Origin: Halomarina ordinaria
GTDB lineage: Archaea > Halobacteriota > Halobacteria > Halobacteriales > Haloarculaceae
Length of the DNA: 64,000 bases
NCBI RefSeq assembly: GCF_030553305.1
Contig: NZ_JARRAH010000001.1
Span: forward strand, 1,426,001-1,490,000
Direction of reading: 5' to 3'
Below the pieces are notes generated by a model. That model had not been told where the DNA came from. It searched no databases and was given only the letters and a program-made list of their open reading frames with translations. The position numbers and the translations under genes were made by a program. Positions within the stretch are counted from its first letter, which is position 1. Every line of letters begins with the position of its first letter. Below, piece after piece: positions 1-8,789 of this stretch.

Positions 1-34
1 CGGCGTTTAGCGCTCTCCCCGACCACCTCGAACC

Positions 35-1393
35 GTGCTCGGAATCGTCGTCAGCCGTGCGGACAGCGCGTCGGTCCACATCGGCGAACGGATACTCGAA
101 GCAGCCGACTGGACCGCGACCGAGGACGACTCCCGCCCCGACGCCGACGGCGGCGGGACGGTCCACCGCCTCCCGGACGCCGAACTCCGGACGTTCGAGG
201 AGTGGCACCTCCACCTCGACGACGCCGAGGCGGCGTTCACCGACCCCGACCTGCTCGTCTTCGCCTCGCGTCACGCCGGCGAGACCGGCCCGCTGCTCAC
301 CGCCCACCACACCGGCAACTTCGGGCGCGCCGAACACGGCGGCGCCGACCGGTCGTTCGCCCGGGCCGCCCCGAACGCCCACGAGCGCGTCCTCGCCGCC
401 TTCCGCGAGTACGCCCCCGAGGGCTACGACGTCGGCATGGAGTGCACCCACCACGGGCCGACGGGCGTCGAGACGCCCTCGCTGTTCGTCGAACTGGGGA
501 GCGACGAGGCGCAGTGGACGGACCCGGCAGGTGCGCGGGCCGTCGCCCGTGCCGTCCTCGACCTCCGGGGGACCGCGCCCGACCGCGAACGGACGCTCGT
601 CGGCTTCGGCGGCGGCCACTACGCCCCCCGGTTCGAGCGGGTCGTGCGCGAGACGGACTGGGCGGTCGGTCACCTCGGGGCGGACTGGTCGCTCGCCGAC
701 CTCGGCCCCGCGAAGGCCCACGCGGATGTCGTCGACGCCGTCTTCGAGCGGAGCGGGGCGACGCGGGCGCTCGTCGAGGGCGACCACCCCCACCTCGTCG
801 ACGTGGTGACGGACCTCGGCTACGACCTCGTGAGCGAGACGTGGGCACGGGAAACGACGGGCGTCCCCCTCGACCTCGTGGCGCGACTGGAGCGCGAGGT
901 GGCGACCGTCGAGGAGGGGCTCCGGTTCGGCGAGCGAACGGCCGAGGGGGCGGCCCTCGAGACCGTCGCGCTCCCCGAGGCCCTGCTCGCGGAGGCCAAC
1001 GGCATCGACCGCGAGGGCGTCCTCGCGGCCGTTCGCGACCGAACCGCGGCCGTCACCACCGAGGAGAACGGGACGCGCCTCGCGGAGCGCGTCGTCGTGC
1101 CGGCGGGCGAACGGGAGGCCGTCGTCGAGGTGCTCGTCGGCACACTGCGGGAGAAGTACGACGAGGTGCGCCGGGACGGAGGGGCCGTCGTCGCCAGAGA
1201 GGTAGCGTTCGACCCCGCGCTGGCCCGCGAGGCGGGCGTCCCCGAGGGGCCGGCGTTCGGGCGGTTGGCCGAGGGGCGGAGCGTCGAGGTGGACGGAGAG
1301 ACCGTCGCGCCGGCGGCGGTCAGCCGCGAGCGCGAGCGGCGCTTCCCGTTTCCGGCCGCGTCAGACGGTCGTCAGACAAATGGCGAAAGATAG
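35..1393 (+). CDS. dtdA: D-aminoacyl-tRNA deacylase (archaeal DtdA/GEK1 type)
   Basis: Predicted to hydrolyse D-aminoacyl-tRNAs in the cytoplasm, recycling tRNA charged with the wrong enantiomer. The 452-residue protein begins [17 protein letters not shown] and carries the hallmark blocks of the archaeal/plant DtdA family: [21 protein letters not shown] near residues 75-95, [15 protein letters not shown] near 135, [11 protein letters not shown] near 190, and GHLGADW followed by a lysine in GPAKAH near 215-225. The GTG start is used because the family N-terminus begins at this point. Haloarchaeal members are longer than other archaeal ones, and the C-terminal third here is not motif-rich. The end of the gene overlaps the promoter region of ftsZ1. 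Family assignment is secure; activity is inferred. Confidence 0.93.
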   Translation: MLGIVVSRADSASVHIGERILEAADWTATEDDSRPDADGGGTVHRLPDAELRTFEEWHLHLDDAEAAFTDPDLLVFASRHAGETGPLLTAHHTGNFGRAEHGGADRSFARAAPNAHERVLAAFREYAPEGYDVGMECTHHGPTGVETPSLFVELGSDEAQWTDPAGARAVARAVLDLRGTAPDRERTLVGFGGGHYAPRFERVVRETDWAVGHLGADWSLADLGPAKAHADVVDAVFERSGATRALVEGDHPHLVDVVTDLGYDLVSETWARETTGVPLDLVARLEREVATVEEGLRFGERTAEGAALETVALPEALLAEANGIDREGVLAAVRDRTAAVTTEENGTRLAERVVVPAGEREAVVEVLVGTLREKYDEVRRDGGAVVAREVAFDPALAREAGVPEGPAFGRLAEGRSVEVDGETVAPAAVSRERERRFPFPAASDGRQTNGER

Positions 1394-1398
1394 TTATC
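1389..1398 (+). promoter_or_regulatory. TATA box of ftsZ1
   Basis: An AT-rich block (GATAGTTATC) lies about 30 bases before the ATG at 1425 and overlaps the stop codon of dtdA. This spacing would give a leaderless ftsZ1 transcript and argues against translation from the upstream in-frame ATG at 1380, which lies before this box. Confidence 0.5.
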
Positions 1399-1424
1399 CC
1401 GCGTCTGTAATTCATCGCGCAGGC

Positions 1425-2615
1425 ATGGACTCGCTGATAGAAGAGGCCATAGACGAGGCCGAAGCGGACAGGGAGGAAGACTCCCCGCGTGGGAACGGGG
1501 CGGGGGCCGGAGGGCCCCAGAACACCGACCCGGTATCGTCCGCCGGGACGATGACGGACGACGAGCTCGCGGAGATCGTCCGCGACCTCGAGACGAAGAT
1601 AACGGTGTTCGGCTGTGGCGGCGGCGGCGGCAACACGGTCACCCGAATGGCACAGGAAGGCATCCACGGCGCGCGGCTGGTCGCCGCGAACACGGACGCC
1701 CAGCACCTCGCCCAGCAGGTCGAGGCGGACACGAAGATACTCATCGGGCGCACCCGCACCGGCGGGCGCGGCGCGGGGTCGGTCCCGCAGATCGGCGAGG
1801 AGGCCGCCCAGGAGAACATCGACGACATCCAGGCGGCCATCGGCGACTCGGACATGGTGTTCATCACGGCGGGCCTCGGCGGCGGGACCGGCACGGGGTC
1901 GGCGCCGGTCGTCGCGCAGGCGGCCCAGGAGGCCGGCGCGCTCACCATCGCCGTCGTCACCATCCCCTTCACCGCGGAGGGCGAGCGACGGCGCGCGAAC
2001 GCCGACGCGGGGCTCGAACGCCTCCGGAGCGTCGCCGACACCGTCATCGTCATCCCGAACGACCGACTGCTCGACTACGCCCCGAACCTCCCGCTGCAGG
2101 ACGCGTTCAAGATCTGTGACCGCGTGCTGATGCGGTCGGTCAAGGGGATGACGGAACTCATCACGAAACCCGGCCTCGTGAACGTCGACTTCGCCGACGT
2201 GAAGACCATCATGGAGAACGGCGGCGTCGCCATGATCGGCCTCGGCGAGTCCGACTCCGAGAACAAGGCGCGCGACTCCATCCGGTCGGCGCTTCGCTCG
2301 CCGCTGCTCGACGTCAACTTCAAGAACGCCAACTCGGCGCTCATCAACGTCGTCGGCGGCCCCGACATGAGCATCGAGGAGGCCGAGGGCGTCGTCGAGG
2401 AGATATACGAGCGCGTCGACACCGACGCGCGCATCATCTGGGGCGCGAGCGTCGACCAGGACTTCGAGAGCAAGATGGAGACGATGGTCGTGGTGACCGG
2501 CGTCGAGTCACCCCAGATATACGGCAAGGGCGACGGCCAGCAACAGGTCGACACCTCGGAACTCGTCGAGGACGAGGGCGAGGACGACGACGGCGGCATC
2601 GACTTCATCGAGTGA
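1425..2615 (+). CDS. ftsZ1: Cell division protein FtsZ, type 1
   Basis: Tubulin-superfamily GTPase that polymerises at midcell and acts in haloarchaeal division together with a second FtsZ paralogue encoded elsewhere. The 396-residue protein shows the nucleotide-binding tubulin signature GGGTGTG at residues 152-158, an N-terminal GCGGGGGN loop, and a T7-loop region [11 protein letters not shown] needed for GTP hydrolysis between subunits. It ends in a very acidic tail closing GGIDFIE. I chose the ATG at 1425 ([13 protein letters not shown]), matching the family start and the TATA position, rather than the in-frame ATG at 1380. FtsZ1 followed by secE and nusG is the conserved haloarchaeal order, which separates it from FtsZ2. 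Confidence 0.96.
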   Translation: MDSLIEEAIDEAEADREEDSPRGNGAGAGGPQNTDPVSSAGTMTDDELAEIVRDLETKITVFGCGGGGGNTVTRMAQEGIHGARLVAANTDAQHLAQQVEADTKILIGRTRTGGRGAGSVPQIGEEAAQENIDDIQAAIGDSDMVFITAGLGGGTGTGSAPVVAQAAQEAGALTIAVVTIPFTAEGERRRANADAGLERLRSVADTVIVIPNDRLLDYAPNLPLQDAFKICDRVLMRSVKGMTELITKPGLVNVDFADVKTIMENGGVAMIGLGESDSENKARDSIRSALRSPLLDVNFKNANSALINVVGGPDMSIEEAEGVVEEIYERVDTDARIIWGASVDQDFESKMETMVVVTGVESPQIYGKGDGQQQVDTSELVEDEGEDDDGGIDFIE

Positions 2616-2730
2616 CCGTCAGTCACTAGAACGCGTTACTCCGTTCTCGCGACCGAACAGCTACGTCTCCGGGTTTGTCCAGTCGCCGAACGGTAGAAAG
2701 ATAGAAAAAGCCCCACCCGTAACGGGGGGT

Positions 2731-2904
2731 ATGGAAGTACCGAAAGACCTCTCCTCGTACATCCGCGTCCTGAAACTCGCGAGCACCCCCTCGCGCGAGG
2801 AGTTCACACAAGTCTCTCTCATCGCCGGGGCCGGCATCGCGCTCGTCGGCTTCATCGGTTTCATAATCTTCGTAATCATGGCGTTCCTCCCTGGTGGCAT
2901 CTAA
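2731..2904 (+). CDS. secE: Protein translocase subunit SecE (Sec61 gamma)
   Basis: Small subunit of the SecYE(beta) membrane channel for protein export. The 57-residue product starts [20 protein letters not shown], an amphipathic segment followed by the SREEFTQVS motif of archaeal SecE and one C-terminal transmembrane helix (about residues 28-53). Its stop codon shares one base with the start of nusG (TAATG), so the two are translationally linked. An AT-rich block about 27 bases upstream (near 2698-2708) is a plausible TATA box. Position between ftsZ1 and nusG is the usual haloarchaeal arrangement. Confidence 0.92.
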   Translation: MEVPKDLSSYIRVLKLASTPSREEFTQVSLIAGAGIALVGFIGFIIFVIMAFLPGGI

Positions 2905-3341
2905 TGGCTATCTTCGCCGTCAAGACCACGGCCAGTCAGGAACGCACCGTCGCCGATATGCTCGTCAACCGTGAGGAGGAGTCCATCCACGCCGTCCTCG
3001 CGCCCGACTCGCTCACGAGTTACGTGATGGTCGAGGCTGACGAGGCGAACGTCTTCGACCGCATCCTCGACGAGATACCCCACGCCCGCGGCGTGGTCCC
3101 GGGGAAGTCCTCCATCATGGAGGTCGAGCACTTCCTCTCGCCGAAACCCGACGTCGAGGGCATCGCCGAGGGCGACATCGTCGAACTCATCGCCGGCCCG
3201 TTCAAGGGCGAGAAGGCGCAGGTCCAGCGCATCGACGAGGGGAAAGACCAGGTCACCGTCGAACTGTACGAGGCGACCGTCCCCATTCCCGTCACCGTCC
3301 GCGGCGACCAGATCCGCGTCCTCGACTCCGAGGAGCGCTGA
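2904..3341 (+). CDS. nusG: Transcription elongation factor Spt5 (archaeal NusG)
   Basis: Processivity factor that clamps RNA polymerase, working with Spt4. The 145-residue protein has an N-terminal NGN domain (about residues 1-85, starting [20 protein letters not shown]) and a C-terminal KOW domain (about 88-142, with [18 protein letters not shown]). Length and domain order match archaeal Spt5. It overlaps secE by one base and is presumably co-transcribed with it. A 13-bp inverted repeat lies 37 bases beyond its stop codon. Confidence 0.96.
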   Translation: MAIFAVKTTASQERTVADMLVNREEESIHAVLAPDSLTSYVMVEADEANVFDRILDEIPHARGVVPGKSSIMEVEHFLSPKPDVEGIAEGDIVELIAGPFKGEKAQVQRIDEGKDQVTVELYEATVPIPVTVRGDQIRVLDSEER

Positions 3342-3378
3342 ACGGGTCACTCGACCCCGGCGTTCGCGGTTTTCGCGG

Positions 3379-3435
3379 CCGTCCACGCGACACCGAGAGC
3401 CGTCGCTCACGGCGGTCGAGCGGTCGCGTGGACGG
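3379..3435 (+). terminator. 13-bp inverted repeat downstream of nusG
   Basis: CCGTCCACGCGAC at 3379-3391 is perfectly complementary to GTCGCGTGGACGG at 3423-3435, with a 31-base loop that can itself pair partly. It lies between nusG and the next plus-strand gene. No T-tract follows, so it does not look like a classical terminator; an RNA-processing, stability or protein-binding role is equally possible. Confidence 0.4.
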
Positions 3436-3485
3436 ACAGTCCGGGAAACGCAATCACTATCCTCCGTCCACGGGAACCCGAGAGC

Positions 3486-4238
3486 GTGAGCGACGAGTTC
3501 CGTGTCGACATGCACGTGAAGGTACTCGACGACCGTGTCGTCGAGCGAGCGAAGGCGCGAGGGGTCGACGCTCTCGTCTACGCGCCACACTTCACGCGTC
3601 TGCCGAACATCGAGCGGAAGGCGGCGGCGTTCTCCGACGACGACCTGCTCGTCGTTCCCGCTCGCGAGGTGTTCACCGGGTCGTGGCGTGACCGCAAGCA
3701 CGTCCTCGCGGTCGGACTCACCGACCCCGTCCCCGACTTCATCACGCTGGAGGGCGCGATGCGCGAGCTAGACCGACAGGGGGCGGCGGCGCTCGCCCCC
3801 CACCCGGAGTTCCTGAACGTGAGCCTCGACGAGGCCGACGTCCGCCGGTTCGACGTCGACGCAGTCGAGGTGTACAACCCGAAACACTGGCCGGTCAACA
3901 ACGAACGCGCCCGCGACATCGCCAGCGCGACCGGCGTGCCGGGGTTCGGGTCGTCGTACGCCCACCTCCGGGGGAGCATCGGCGAGGTGTGGACCGCGTT
4001 CGAGGAGGACGTCGGAGGGGGCGGCGACCTCGCGGCCCTGTTGAGAGACCGGGCGCCGCGGCGGGTGTTCCACCGCGAGGGGTTCGAACACAACCTGCGG
4101 CGGGCGGCCGAGTTCGCCCACCTGGGCTACGAGAACTCCTGGGGGAAGGTCGACCGGGTGTTGCTCTCGGCGACCGAACCAACCCACCCCGGCCACATCG
4201 CCTACCAGGGGCGGTTCGACGACGTCCGCGTCTACTGA
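3486..4238 (+). CDS. PHP-domain-like protein
   Basis: A 250-residue protein resembling the PHP (polymerase and histidinol phosphatase) metal-dependent phosphoesterase fold. The N-terminus VDMHVK (residues 7-12) occupies the place of the PHP motif DxHxH, but the last histidine is lysine. Later possible ligand segments are YAPHFTR (near 36), APHPEF (near 100) and the conserved YNPKHWPVNNERA (about 123-135), with FGSSYAH near 157. The GTG start gives the N-terminal strand expected for the fold; no in-frame ATG fits. Substrate unknown. Whether the altered first motif still supports metal binding cannot be judged here. Confidence 0.72.
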   Translation: MSDEFRVDMHVKVLDDRVVERAKARGVDALVYAPHFTRLPNIERKAAAFSDDDLLVVPAREVFTGSWRDRKHVLAVGLTDPVPDFITLEGAMRELDRQGAAALAPHPEFLNVSLDEADVRRFDVDAVEVYNPKHWPVNNERARDIASATGVPGFGSSYAHLRGSIGEVWTAFEEDVGGGGDLAALLRDRAPRRVFHREGFEHNLRRAAEFAHLGYENSWGKVDRVLLSATEPTHPGHIAYQGRFDDVRVY

Positions 4239-4255
4239 TTCTCGTCTTCGACGGG

Positions 4256-4750
4256 CTACGCGAGGCCGGGGACGGGCGGGAGCGCCGCGCGCGCCGACGC
4301 GACGGCCGGCGGGAGCAGGTGGACGAGCGCGTAGGCGACCGCCAGTTCGACGGCGGTGATAGCGAGCGTGACCGCGTTGGCGTAGCGACTGCTCGTCGCG
4401 ACGCCCGTCGGGAAGTCGTACTCCTTCGGGAGTGGGTAGAACAGCGCGATGCCGCGCTTGCTCCCCACCACGTCGAGGACGTAGTGCGTGAGGATGCCGA
4501 CCCAGACGTAGTGGAGGTTGCCGAAGACGGCGGGGAAGGCGACGAAGAGGCCGAGGACGGGCAGGTTGTGGAGCGTCTTGCGGTGGGTACCGAAGGCGGT
4601 GTCGACGTCCGGGAAGAGCGCGCCGAGGACCACCGGCACCGTCACCGCGACGACGGTGTAGACCGTCTCGGCGTCGCCGCTCGGTTCGAGGACGAACCCG
4701 AGCCCGACGCCGAGCAGGAGGCCGTTCAGCACGTGGCCGTCTTTGTTCAC
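4256..4750 (-). CDS. DUF457/YdjM-family membrane-bound metal-dependent hydrolase
   Basis: A 164-residue integral membrane protein with about four hydrophobic helices. The motif LFPDVDTAFGTHRKTLHN (near residues 42-60) followed by LTHYVLDV and LFYPL is typical of the YdjM/DUF457 family, in which Asp and His residues are thought to bind a metal. The start is taken as GTG (VNKDGHVLNGLL), since the N-terminus of this family begins with NxxGHxxxG just before the first helix; the longer open frame upstream runs over the next gene. Physiological role unknown. Confidence 0.7.
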   Translation of the reverse strand: MNKDGHVLNGLLLGVGLGFVLEPSGDAETVYTVVAVTVPVVLGALFPDVDTAFGTHRKTLHNLPVLGLFVAFPAVFGNLHYVWVGILTHYVLDVVGSKRGIALFYPLPKEYDFPTGVATSSRYANAVTLAITAVELAVAYALVHLLPPAVASARAALPPVPGLA

Positions 4751-4784
4751 GCCCCGACTCTGGTGAGCGCCCGCCAAATAGTTT

Positions 4785-5297
4785 CTATTCGAGACGGTCC
4801 AGGAGGTCGGCGAGCGCCCGCTCGGCGAAGCGGCGCTTGCGCTCGACGCGCGACCCCTCGAAGACGTGGCGCTCGACGGTGGTCTCGGAGGCCCCAGTCC
4901 CCCACGGCGCGGCGTTCGCGACGCCGACGTAGACCGTCCCGACGGGCTTCTCGTCGGTCCCGCCCGACGGCCCGGCGATGCCGGTGGTCGCGAGCCCCCA
5001 CGTCGTGTCGGCGGTGTCTCGCACCCCGCGGGCCATCTCACGGGCGACGGCGGTGCTCACCGCACCGTGCTCGTCGAGCGACTCCCGCGAGACGGCGAGC
5101 AGGTCGCGTTTCGCGCCGTAGGAGTAGGTCACCACCGAGCGGTCGAAGTAGTCGCTGGCGCCGGAGACGTCGGTGAGCAGCGACCCCACCAGTCCCCCGG
5201 TGCAGGACTCCGCGACGGCGAGCGTCGCGTCGGCCCTCCGGAGCGCCTCGCCCACCCGCGTGGCGACGCCGTCGGTGTCGTCGGTGTCGTCGAACAT
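4785..5297 (-). CDS. CinA C-terminal-domain family protein (nicotinamide-nucleotide amidase type)
   Basis: A 170-residue stand-alone CinA C-terminal domain. Recognisable blocks are LAVAESCTGGLVGSLLTDVSGAS (near residues 25-47), VVTYSYGAKRDLL, HGAVSTAVAREMA and LATTGIAGPSGGTDEKPVGTVYVGV (near 100-124). Bacterial relatives (PncC) deamidate nicotinamide mononucleotide in NAD salvage; the archaeal substrate is inferred. Start at the ATG giving MFDDTDDTDG; the ATG nine codons upstream is possible but lies in a Pro/Arg-rich stretch. It is only about 35 bases from the start of the downstream minus-strand membrane protein gene, suggesting a two-gene operon. Confidence 0.82.
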   Translation of the reverse strand: MFDDTDDTDGVATRVGEALRRADATLAVAESCTGGLVGSLLTDVSGASDYFDRSVVTYSYGAKRDLLAVSRESLDEHGAVSTAVAREMARGVRDTADTTWGLATTGIAGPSGGTDEKPVGTVYVGVANAAPWGTGASETTVERHVFEGSRVERKRRFAERALADLLDRLE

Positions 5298-5504
5298 ATC
5301 CGGACCCACGCGGCGGTGGGGCAAGTAGGCGGCGACGCTCTCGACGGGTGCACAGCCGACCGCCCCCGCGGTCGGCTATCCGGACTGGCGGTCCCTCGAC
5401 GACCGTGCGCGGGGCGGCGTCCGGCGGTTCTGGTCCCGTCATCTGCCTTGAACCTTCTTCCGGACACCAACGACTACTCAAGGGGTCGCCGGGTACCTCC
5501 GGCG

Positions 5505-6578
5505 ATGACCGCGAACGCGAACCCGAGCGCGACCCCGGACGCGAGCGCGAGCGACGCAGACGAGTTCGAGGTCCCCGTCGAGGCCGTCGACTCCATCGAC
5601 GTGGGCCCGGAGGGCGTCGACGCGCCGCAGTACGTCCTCTACGGCGGGAAGGGCGGCGTCGGCAAGACGACGATGGCGGCGGCGACGGCGCTCGCGAGCG
5701 CGAGCGACGGGACGCCCACGCTCGTCGTCTCGACGGACCCCGCTCACTCCCTCTCGGACGTCCTGGAGACACGCGTCCCGAGCGAACCCGGCCGGGTCCG
5801 GGACGACGTCCCCCTCTACGCCGTCGAAATCGACCCCGAGGCCGCCGAGTCGAACCCCTTCGAGCAGGGCTTCGGCGGCATGGACGACCTCGTCGGCGGC
5901 GCGGAGGCGAACCCCATGGGTGGCGGGGCGATGCCCGGCGCCGACGAGACGGCGGCGCTCCAGTTGCTCCTCGAGTATCTCGACGACGAACGCTTCGAGC
6001 GCGTCGTCGTCGACACCGCCCCGACGGGCCACACGCTCCGACTCCTCTCGCTGCCGGAGGCGCTCGACTCCATGGTCGGGCGCATCCTCGCCTTCCGCGA
6101 GCAGATGAGTGGGATGCTCGGCGAGATGCCCGGCCCCTTCGGAGACCCCGACGCCGGCGAGGGCCTCGACCAGTTGCGCGACCTCTCCGAGCGCATCCAG
6201 CGCCTCCGGCAGGCTCTCGAGGACCCCTCACGGACCGATTTCCGGGTCGTGATGCTCCCCGAGCGCCTGAGCGTCCTCGAGTCCGAGCGCCTCGTCTCGG
6301 ACCTCGACGAGTTCGGCGTGCCCGCGCAGACGGTGGTCGTCAACCGCGTCACGGAGGACCTCTCGAACGTCATCGGCGAGGAGGCCGACGTCGACTGGTT
6401 CGTCAGGCCCGACACCGAGAACTGTGCGTTCTGCAAGCGGCGCTGGCAGAGCCAGCAGAAGGCGCTCCACCGGGCGCAGGAACTGTTCCGCTCGCGGGAG
6501 GTCAAGCGCGTCCCGATGTTCGCGGACGAGGTGAGCGGCGAGGCGATGTTGCGGGTCGTCGGCGCCTGTCTGGAGTAG
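5505..6578 (+). CDS. ArsA/Get3-family ATPase
   Basis: P-loop ATPase of the ArsA/Get3 (TRC40) family, which in eukaryotes delivers tail-anchored proteins to membranes. The 357-residue single-domain protein has the deviant Walker A GGKGGVGKTT at residues 47-56, switch I region STDPAHSLSDVL near 73, switch II VDTAPTGHTLRLL near 168, and a C-terminal CAFC motif at residues 307-310 like the zinc-binding CxxC of Get3. The N-terminal ~35 residues are a low-complexity Asp/Ser/Ala extension. The ATG at 5505 is chosen because the upstream frame overlaps the minus-strand CinA-like gene. No arsenic genes are nearby, so a Get3-like role is more likely than arsenite export. Confidence 0.9.
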   Translation: MTANANPSATPDASASDADEFEVPVEAVDSIDVGPEGVDAPQYVLYGGKGGVGKTTMAAATALASASDGTPTLVVSTDPAHSLSDVLETRVPSEPGRVRDDVPLYAVEIDPEAAESNPFEQGFGGMDDLVGGAEANPMGGGAMPGADETAALQLLLEYLDDERFERVVVDTAPTGHTLRLLSLPEALDSMVGRILAFREQMSGMLGEMPGPFGDPDAGEGLDQLRDLSERIQRLRQALEDPSRTDFRVVMLPERLSVLESERLVSDLDEFGVPAQTVVVNRVTEDLSNVIGEEADVDWFVRPDTENCAFCKRRWQSQQKALHRAQELFRSREVKRVPMFADEVSGEAMLRVVGACLE

Positions 6579-6608
6579 CCGTCTCCCCTCGTTCTCCCTC
6601 GCGGTCTC

Positions 6609-7874
6609 TCACTCGACCAGCAGCACCCGCAGGTCGTTGACGTTCGTCGTGCTCTCCAGGTCGAGCAGCGCGTCGCGCGCCTCGAGGTAGGGGAAGGCGT
6701 CGTTGTCCGCGAGCGCGTCGCGGGCGGGTTCGGCCTCCTCGACGGTCGCGGCGTCCACGAGGGCACCCGCGACGTCCGTGCCGCCGTCGCGCCCGTCGGT
6801 GTCCACGCTGGCGAGCGTCACGCCCTCGGGGAGTTCGAGCGCCGCCGCGAGCGCGAACTCCTGGTTCGGGCCGCCCCGGCCGTCGCCGCGGACGGTGACG
6901 GTGCACTCCCCGCCGGAGAGGAGCGCTGTCGGCGGGTCGGCGGGGTCGCCAGCCGAGCGGCACTCCTCGGCGATGGCGACGTGTGCGAGCGCGCACTCGC
7001 GGGCCTCACCGCGCATCCCCGAGGCGAGGACGAGCGGGTCGTAGCCCGCGTCGGCGGCCACCGCCGCGGCCGCGTCGATGGCGGTCCGGGCGCCGGCGAG
7101 CAGGTGGGTGTGGACGTGCGAGGTGTCGACCGCCCGGTCCTGTTCCGCTGCTTGCCGCTCGGCGAGCGCCTCGCGGACGTTCTCGGGGACCTCGATGCCG
7201 TAGCGTTCGAGGACGGTCCCGGCGTCGAGGTCCGGGAGGTCCGGGCAGAACGGTCCGCTGGCGATGACCGCGGGGTCGTCGCCGACGACGTCGCTCACCA
7301 GCAGGGCGACGACCGACGCGGGCGCGGCGCGCTCGGCGAGGCCGCCGCCTTTCACCCGCGAGAGGCGTTTCCGGACGGCGTTGATGGCGTCGATAGGCGC
7401 GCCGCTCTCGACCAGCGCGCGCGTCGTCGTCTGCATGTCGGCGAGGGGGACGGTCGGCGCGACCAGCAGGGCGCTCGCGCCGCCGGTGACGGGCGCGAGC
7501 ACGAGCGTCCGCTCGTCCGCGGTCTCGACGAGGTCGATGACGCGCTCGGTCGCCTCGACGCCCCGGTCGCTCGGGACGGGGTGGTCGCCGAGCGCGACCT
7601 CGACGCGCTCGGCCCCGGTGTCGCCGTCGGTGACGATCAGTCCCTCGTCGATGCGGTCCCCGAGGACGGCTTCGAGGCCGCGTGCCACCGCGGCGGCGGC
7701 CTTCCCGCCGCCGGCGACGACGACGCGGTCGTAGTCGGAGAGGTCGAACGTCGCCTCGCCGACGCGGAGCGTCTCGCCGTCCAGGGCGACCTGCTGGCGG
7801 ACGGCCCGTTCGGGGTCGGCGGCGGCGATGCCGGCTTCGATGCAGTCCCGGGCGACGGTGTGTGGGTCGGACAT
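6609..7874 (-). CDS. Glycerate 2-kinase (DUF4147/MOFRL family)
   Basis: Predicted to phosphorylate D-glycerate to 2-phosphoglycerate, feeding lower glycolysis. The 421-residue protein has the N-terminal DUF4147 domain with VVVAGGGKAAAAVARGL (about residues 49-66), DHPVPSDRG, APVTGGASALLVAP and KRLSRVKGGGLAE, and the C-terminal MOFRL domain with LLSGGECTVTVRGDGRGGPNQEF and VDTDGRDGGTD. Length fits the family. It is followed 3' by a 30-base convergent gap to the ArsA/Get3 gene and preceded by the SDR gene in the same orientation with a 3-base gap, so the two are probably co-transcribed. Confidence 0.9.
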   Translation of the reverse strand: MSDPHTVARDCIEAGIAAADPERAVRQQVALDGETLRVGEATFDLSDYDRVVVAGGGKAAAAVARGLEAVLGDRIDEGLIVTDGDTGAERVEVALGDHPVPSDRGVEATERVIDLVETADERTLVLAPVTGGASALLVAPTVPLADMQTTTRALVESGAPIDAINAVRKRLSRVKGGGLAERAAPASVVALLVSDVVGDDPAVIASGPFCPDLPDLDAGTVLERYGIEVPENVREALAERQAAEQDRAVDTSHVHTHLLAGARTAIDAAAAVAADAGYDPLVLASGMRGEARECALAHVAIAEECRSAGDPADPPTALLSGGECTVTVRGDGRGGPNQEFALAAALELPEGVTLASVDTDGRDGGTDVAGALVDAATVEEAEPARDALADNDAFPYLEARDALLDLESTTNVNDLRVLLVE

Positions 7875-7877
7875 GGC

Positions 7878-8699
7878 TCAGACCAGGCGGTTGAGGAGGC
7901 CGAAGGCGGTGTCGCGCGCGCCGTCGGGGAGGTAGCGCGCCTTCAGGCTCAGTTCGGCGAAGCCGCCGACCGGGTAGCGCGCCCGCGGGTCGGGCGTCAC
8001 GGCGGCCTCGAGGACGGTGCGCGCGACCTGTTCGGGCGCGATGGCGACGGGGCTCTGCCCGCCGAAGACCTCGCTGTCGTCGTAGAGGCGGTAGACCGAC
8101 TCGTAGGCGCCCGAGCGTTCGACACCGGCGAGTTCGCCGTTGGCCCGCTCGGCGAACGACGTCTCGACGGGGCCGGGTTCGACCAGCACCGCCTCGACGT
8201 CGTAGGGGGCGATTTCGTTGCGGAGGGCGTCGGTGAGTGCCTCGAGGGCGAACTTCGAGGCGGCGTAGGCGCCCATCCCGGGGGTGACGACGCGCCCGGC
8301 GACGCTGGAGACGTTGACGATGCGGCCCTCCTCGCGCTCGCGCATGTGCGGCAGGGCGGCGCGGACGACCCGGTGGGGGCCGTAGACGTTCACGTCGAAC
8401 TGGCGGTGGAGCGCCGTCGTGGGGACGTCCTCGACGGGGCCGAACTGCCCGTAGCCGGCGTTGTTGACGACGCAGTCGAGGCGGCCCTGTTCCTCGATGA
8501 CGGCGTCGACGGTCGCACGTACCTGCTCCTCGTCCGTGACGTCGAGGGCGGCGGTCTCACAGCCTCGCTCCGCGAGGTCGGCGACGGTCGCCGGGTCGCG
8601 GGCGGTCGCGTAGACGGTCCAGTCGTCGTCGTGGAAGGCGCGTGCGGTCTCCCGCCCGATGCCGGACGAACTGCCCGTGATGAGAACGGTCTTTGCCAT
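7878..8699 (-). CDS. Short-chain dehydrogenase/reductase
   Basis: A 273-residue classical SDR oxidoreductase. The NAD(P)-binding motif TGSSSGIG is at about residues 7-14, the NNAG motif at about 84-87 and the catalytic segment SSVAG...YAASK near 135-155. The arginine after the second glycine-rich turn and TARDP after strand 2 suggest NADP(H) preference. Start at ATG 8699 (MAKTVLITG), where SDR proteins normally begin; the upstream MCVEG extension is not family-like. Substrate unknown. It abuts the glycerate kinase gene. Confidence 0.88.
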   Translation of the reverse strand: MAKTVLITGSSSGIGRETARAFHDDDWTVYATARDPATVADLAERGCETAALDVTDEEQVRATVDAVIEEQGRLDCVVNNAGYGQFGPVEDVPTTALHRQFDVNVYGPHRVVRAALPHMREREEGRIVNVSSVAGRVVTPGMGAYAASKFALEALTDALRNEIAPYDVEAVLVEPGPVETSFAERANGELAGVERSGAYESVYRLYDDSEVFGGQSPVAIAPEQVARTVLEAAVTPDPRARYPVGGFAELSLKARYLPDGARDTAFGLLNRLV

Positions 8700-8789
8700 G
8701 CCTTCGACACACACCCCCGTACCTTAAGAATCGGCGCTTCGCCTCCGCGGGGGAGGCGGTTCCGGGGGGGCGAGACGACCGGAAACGGC

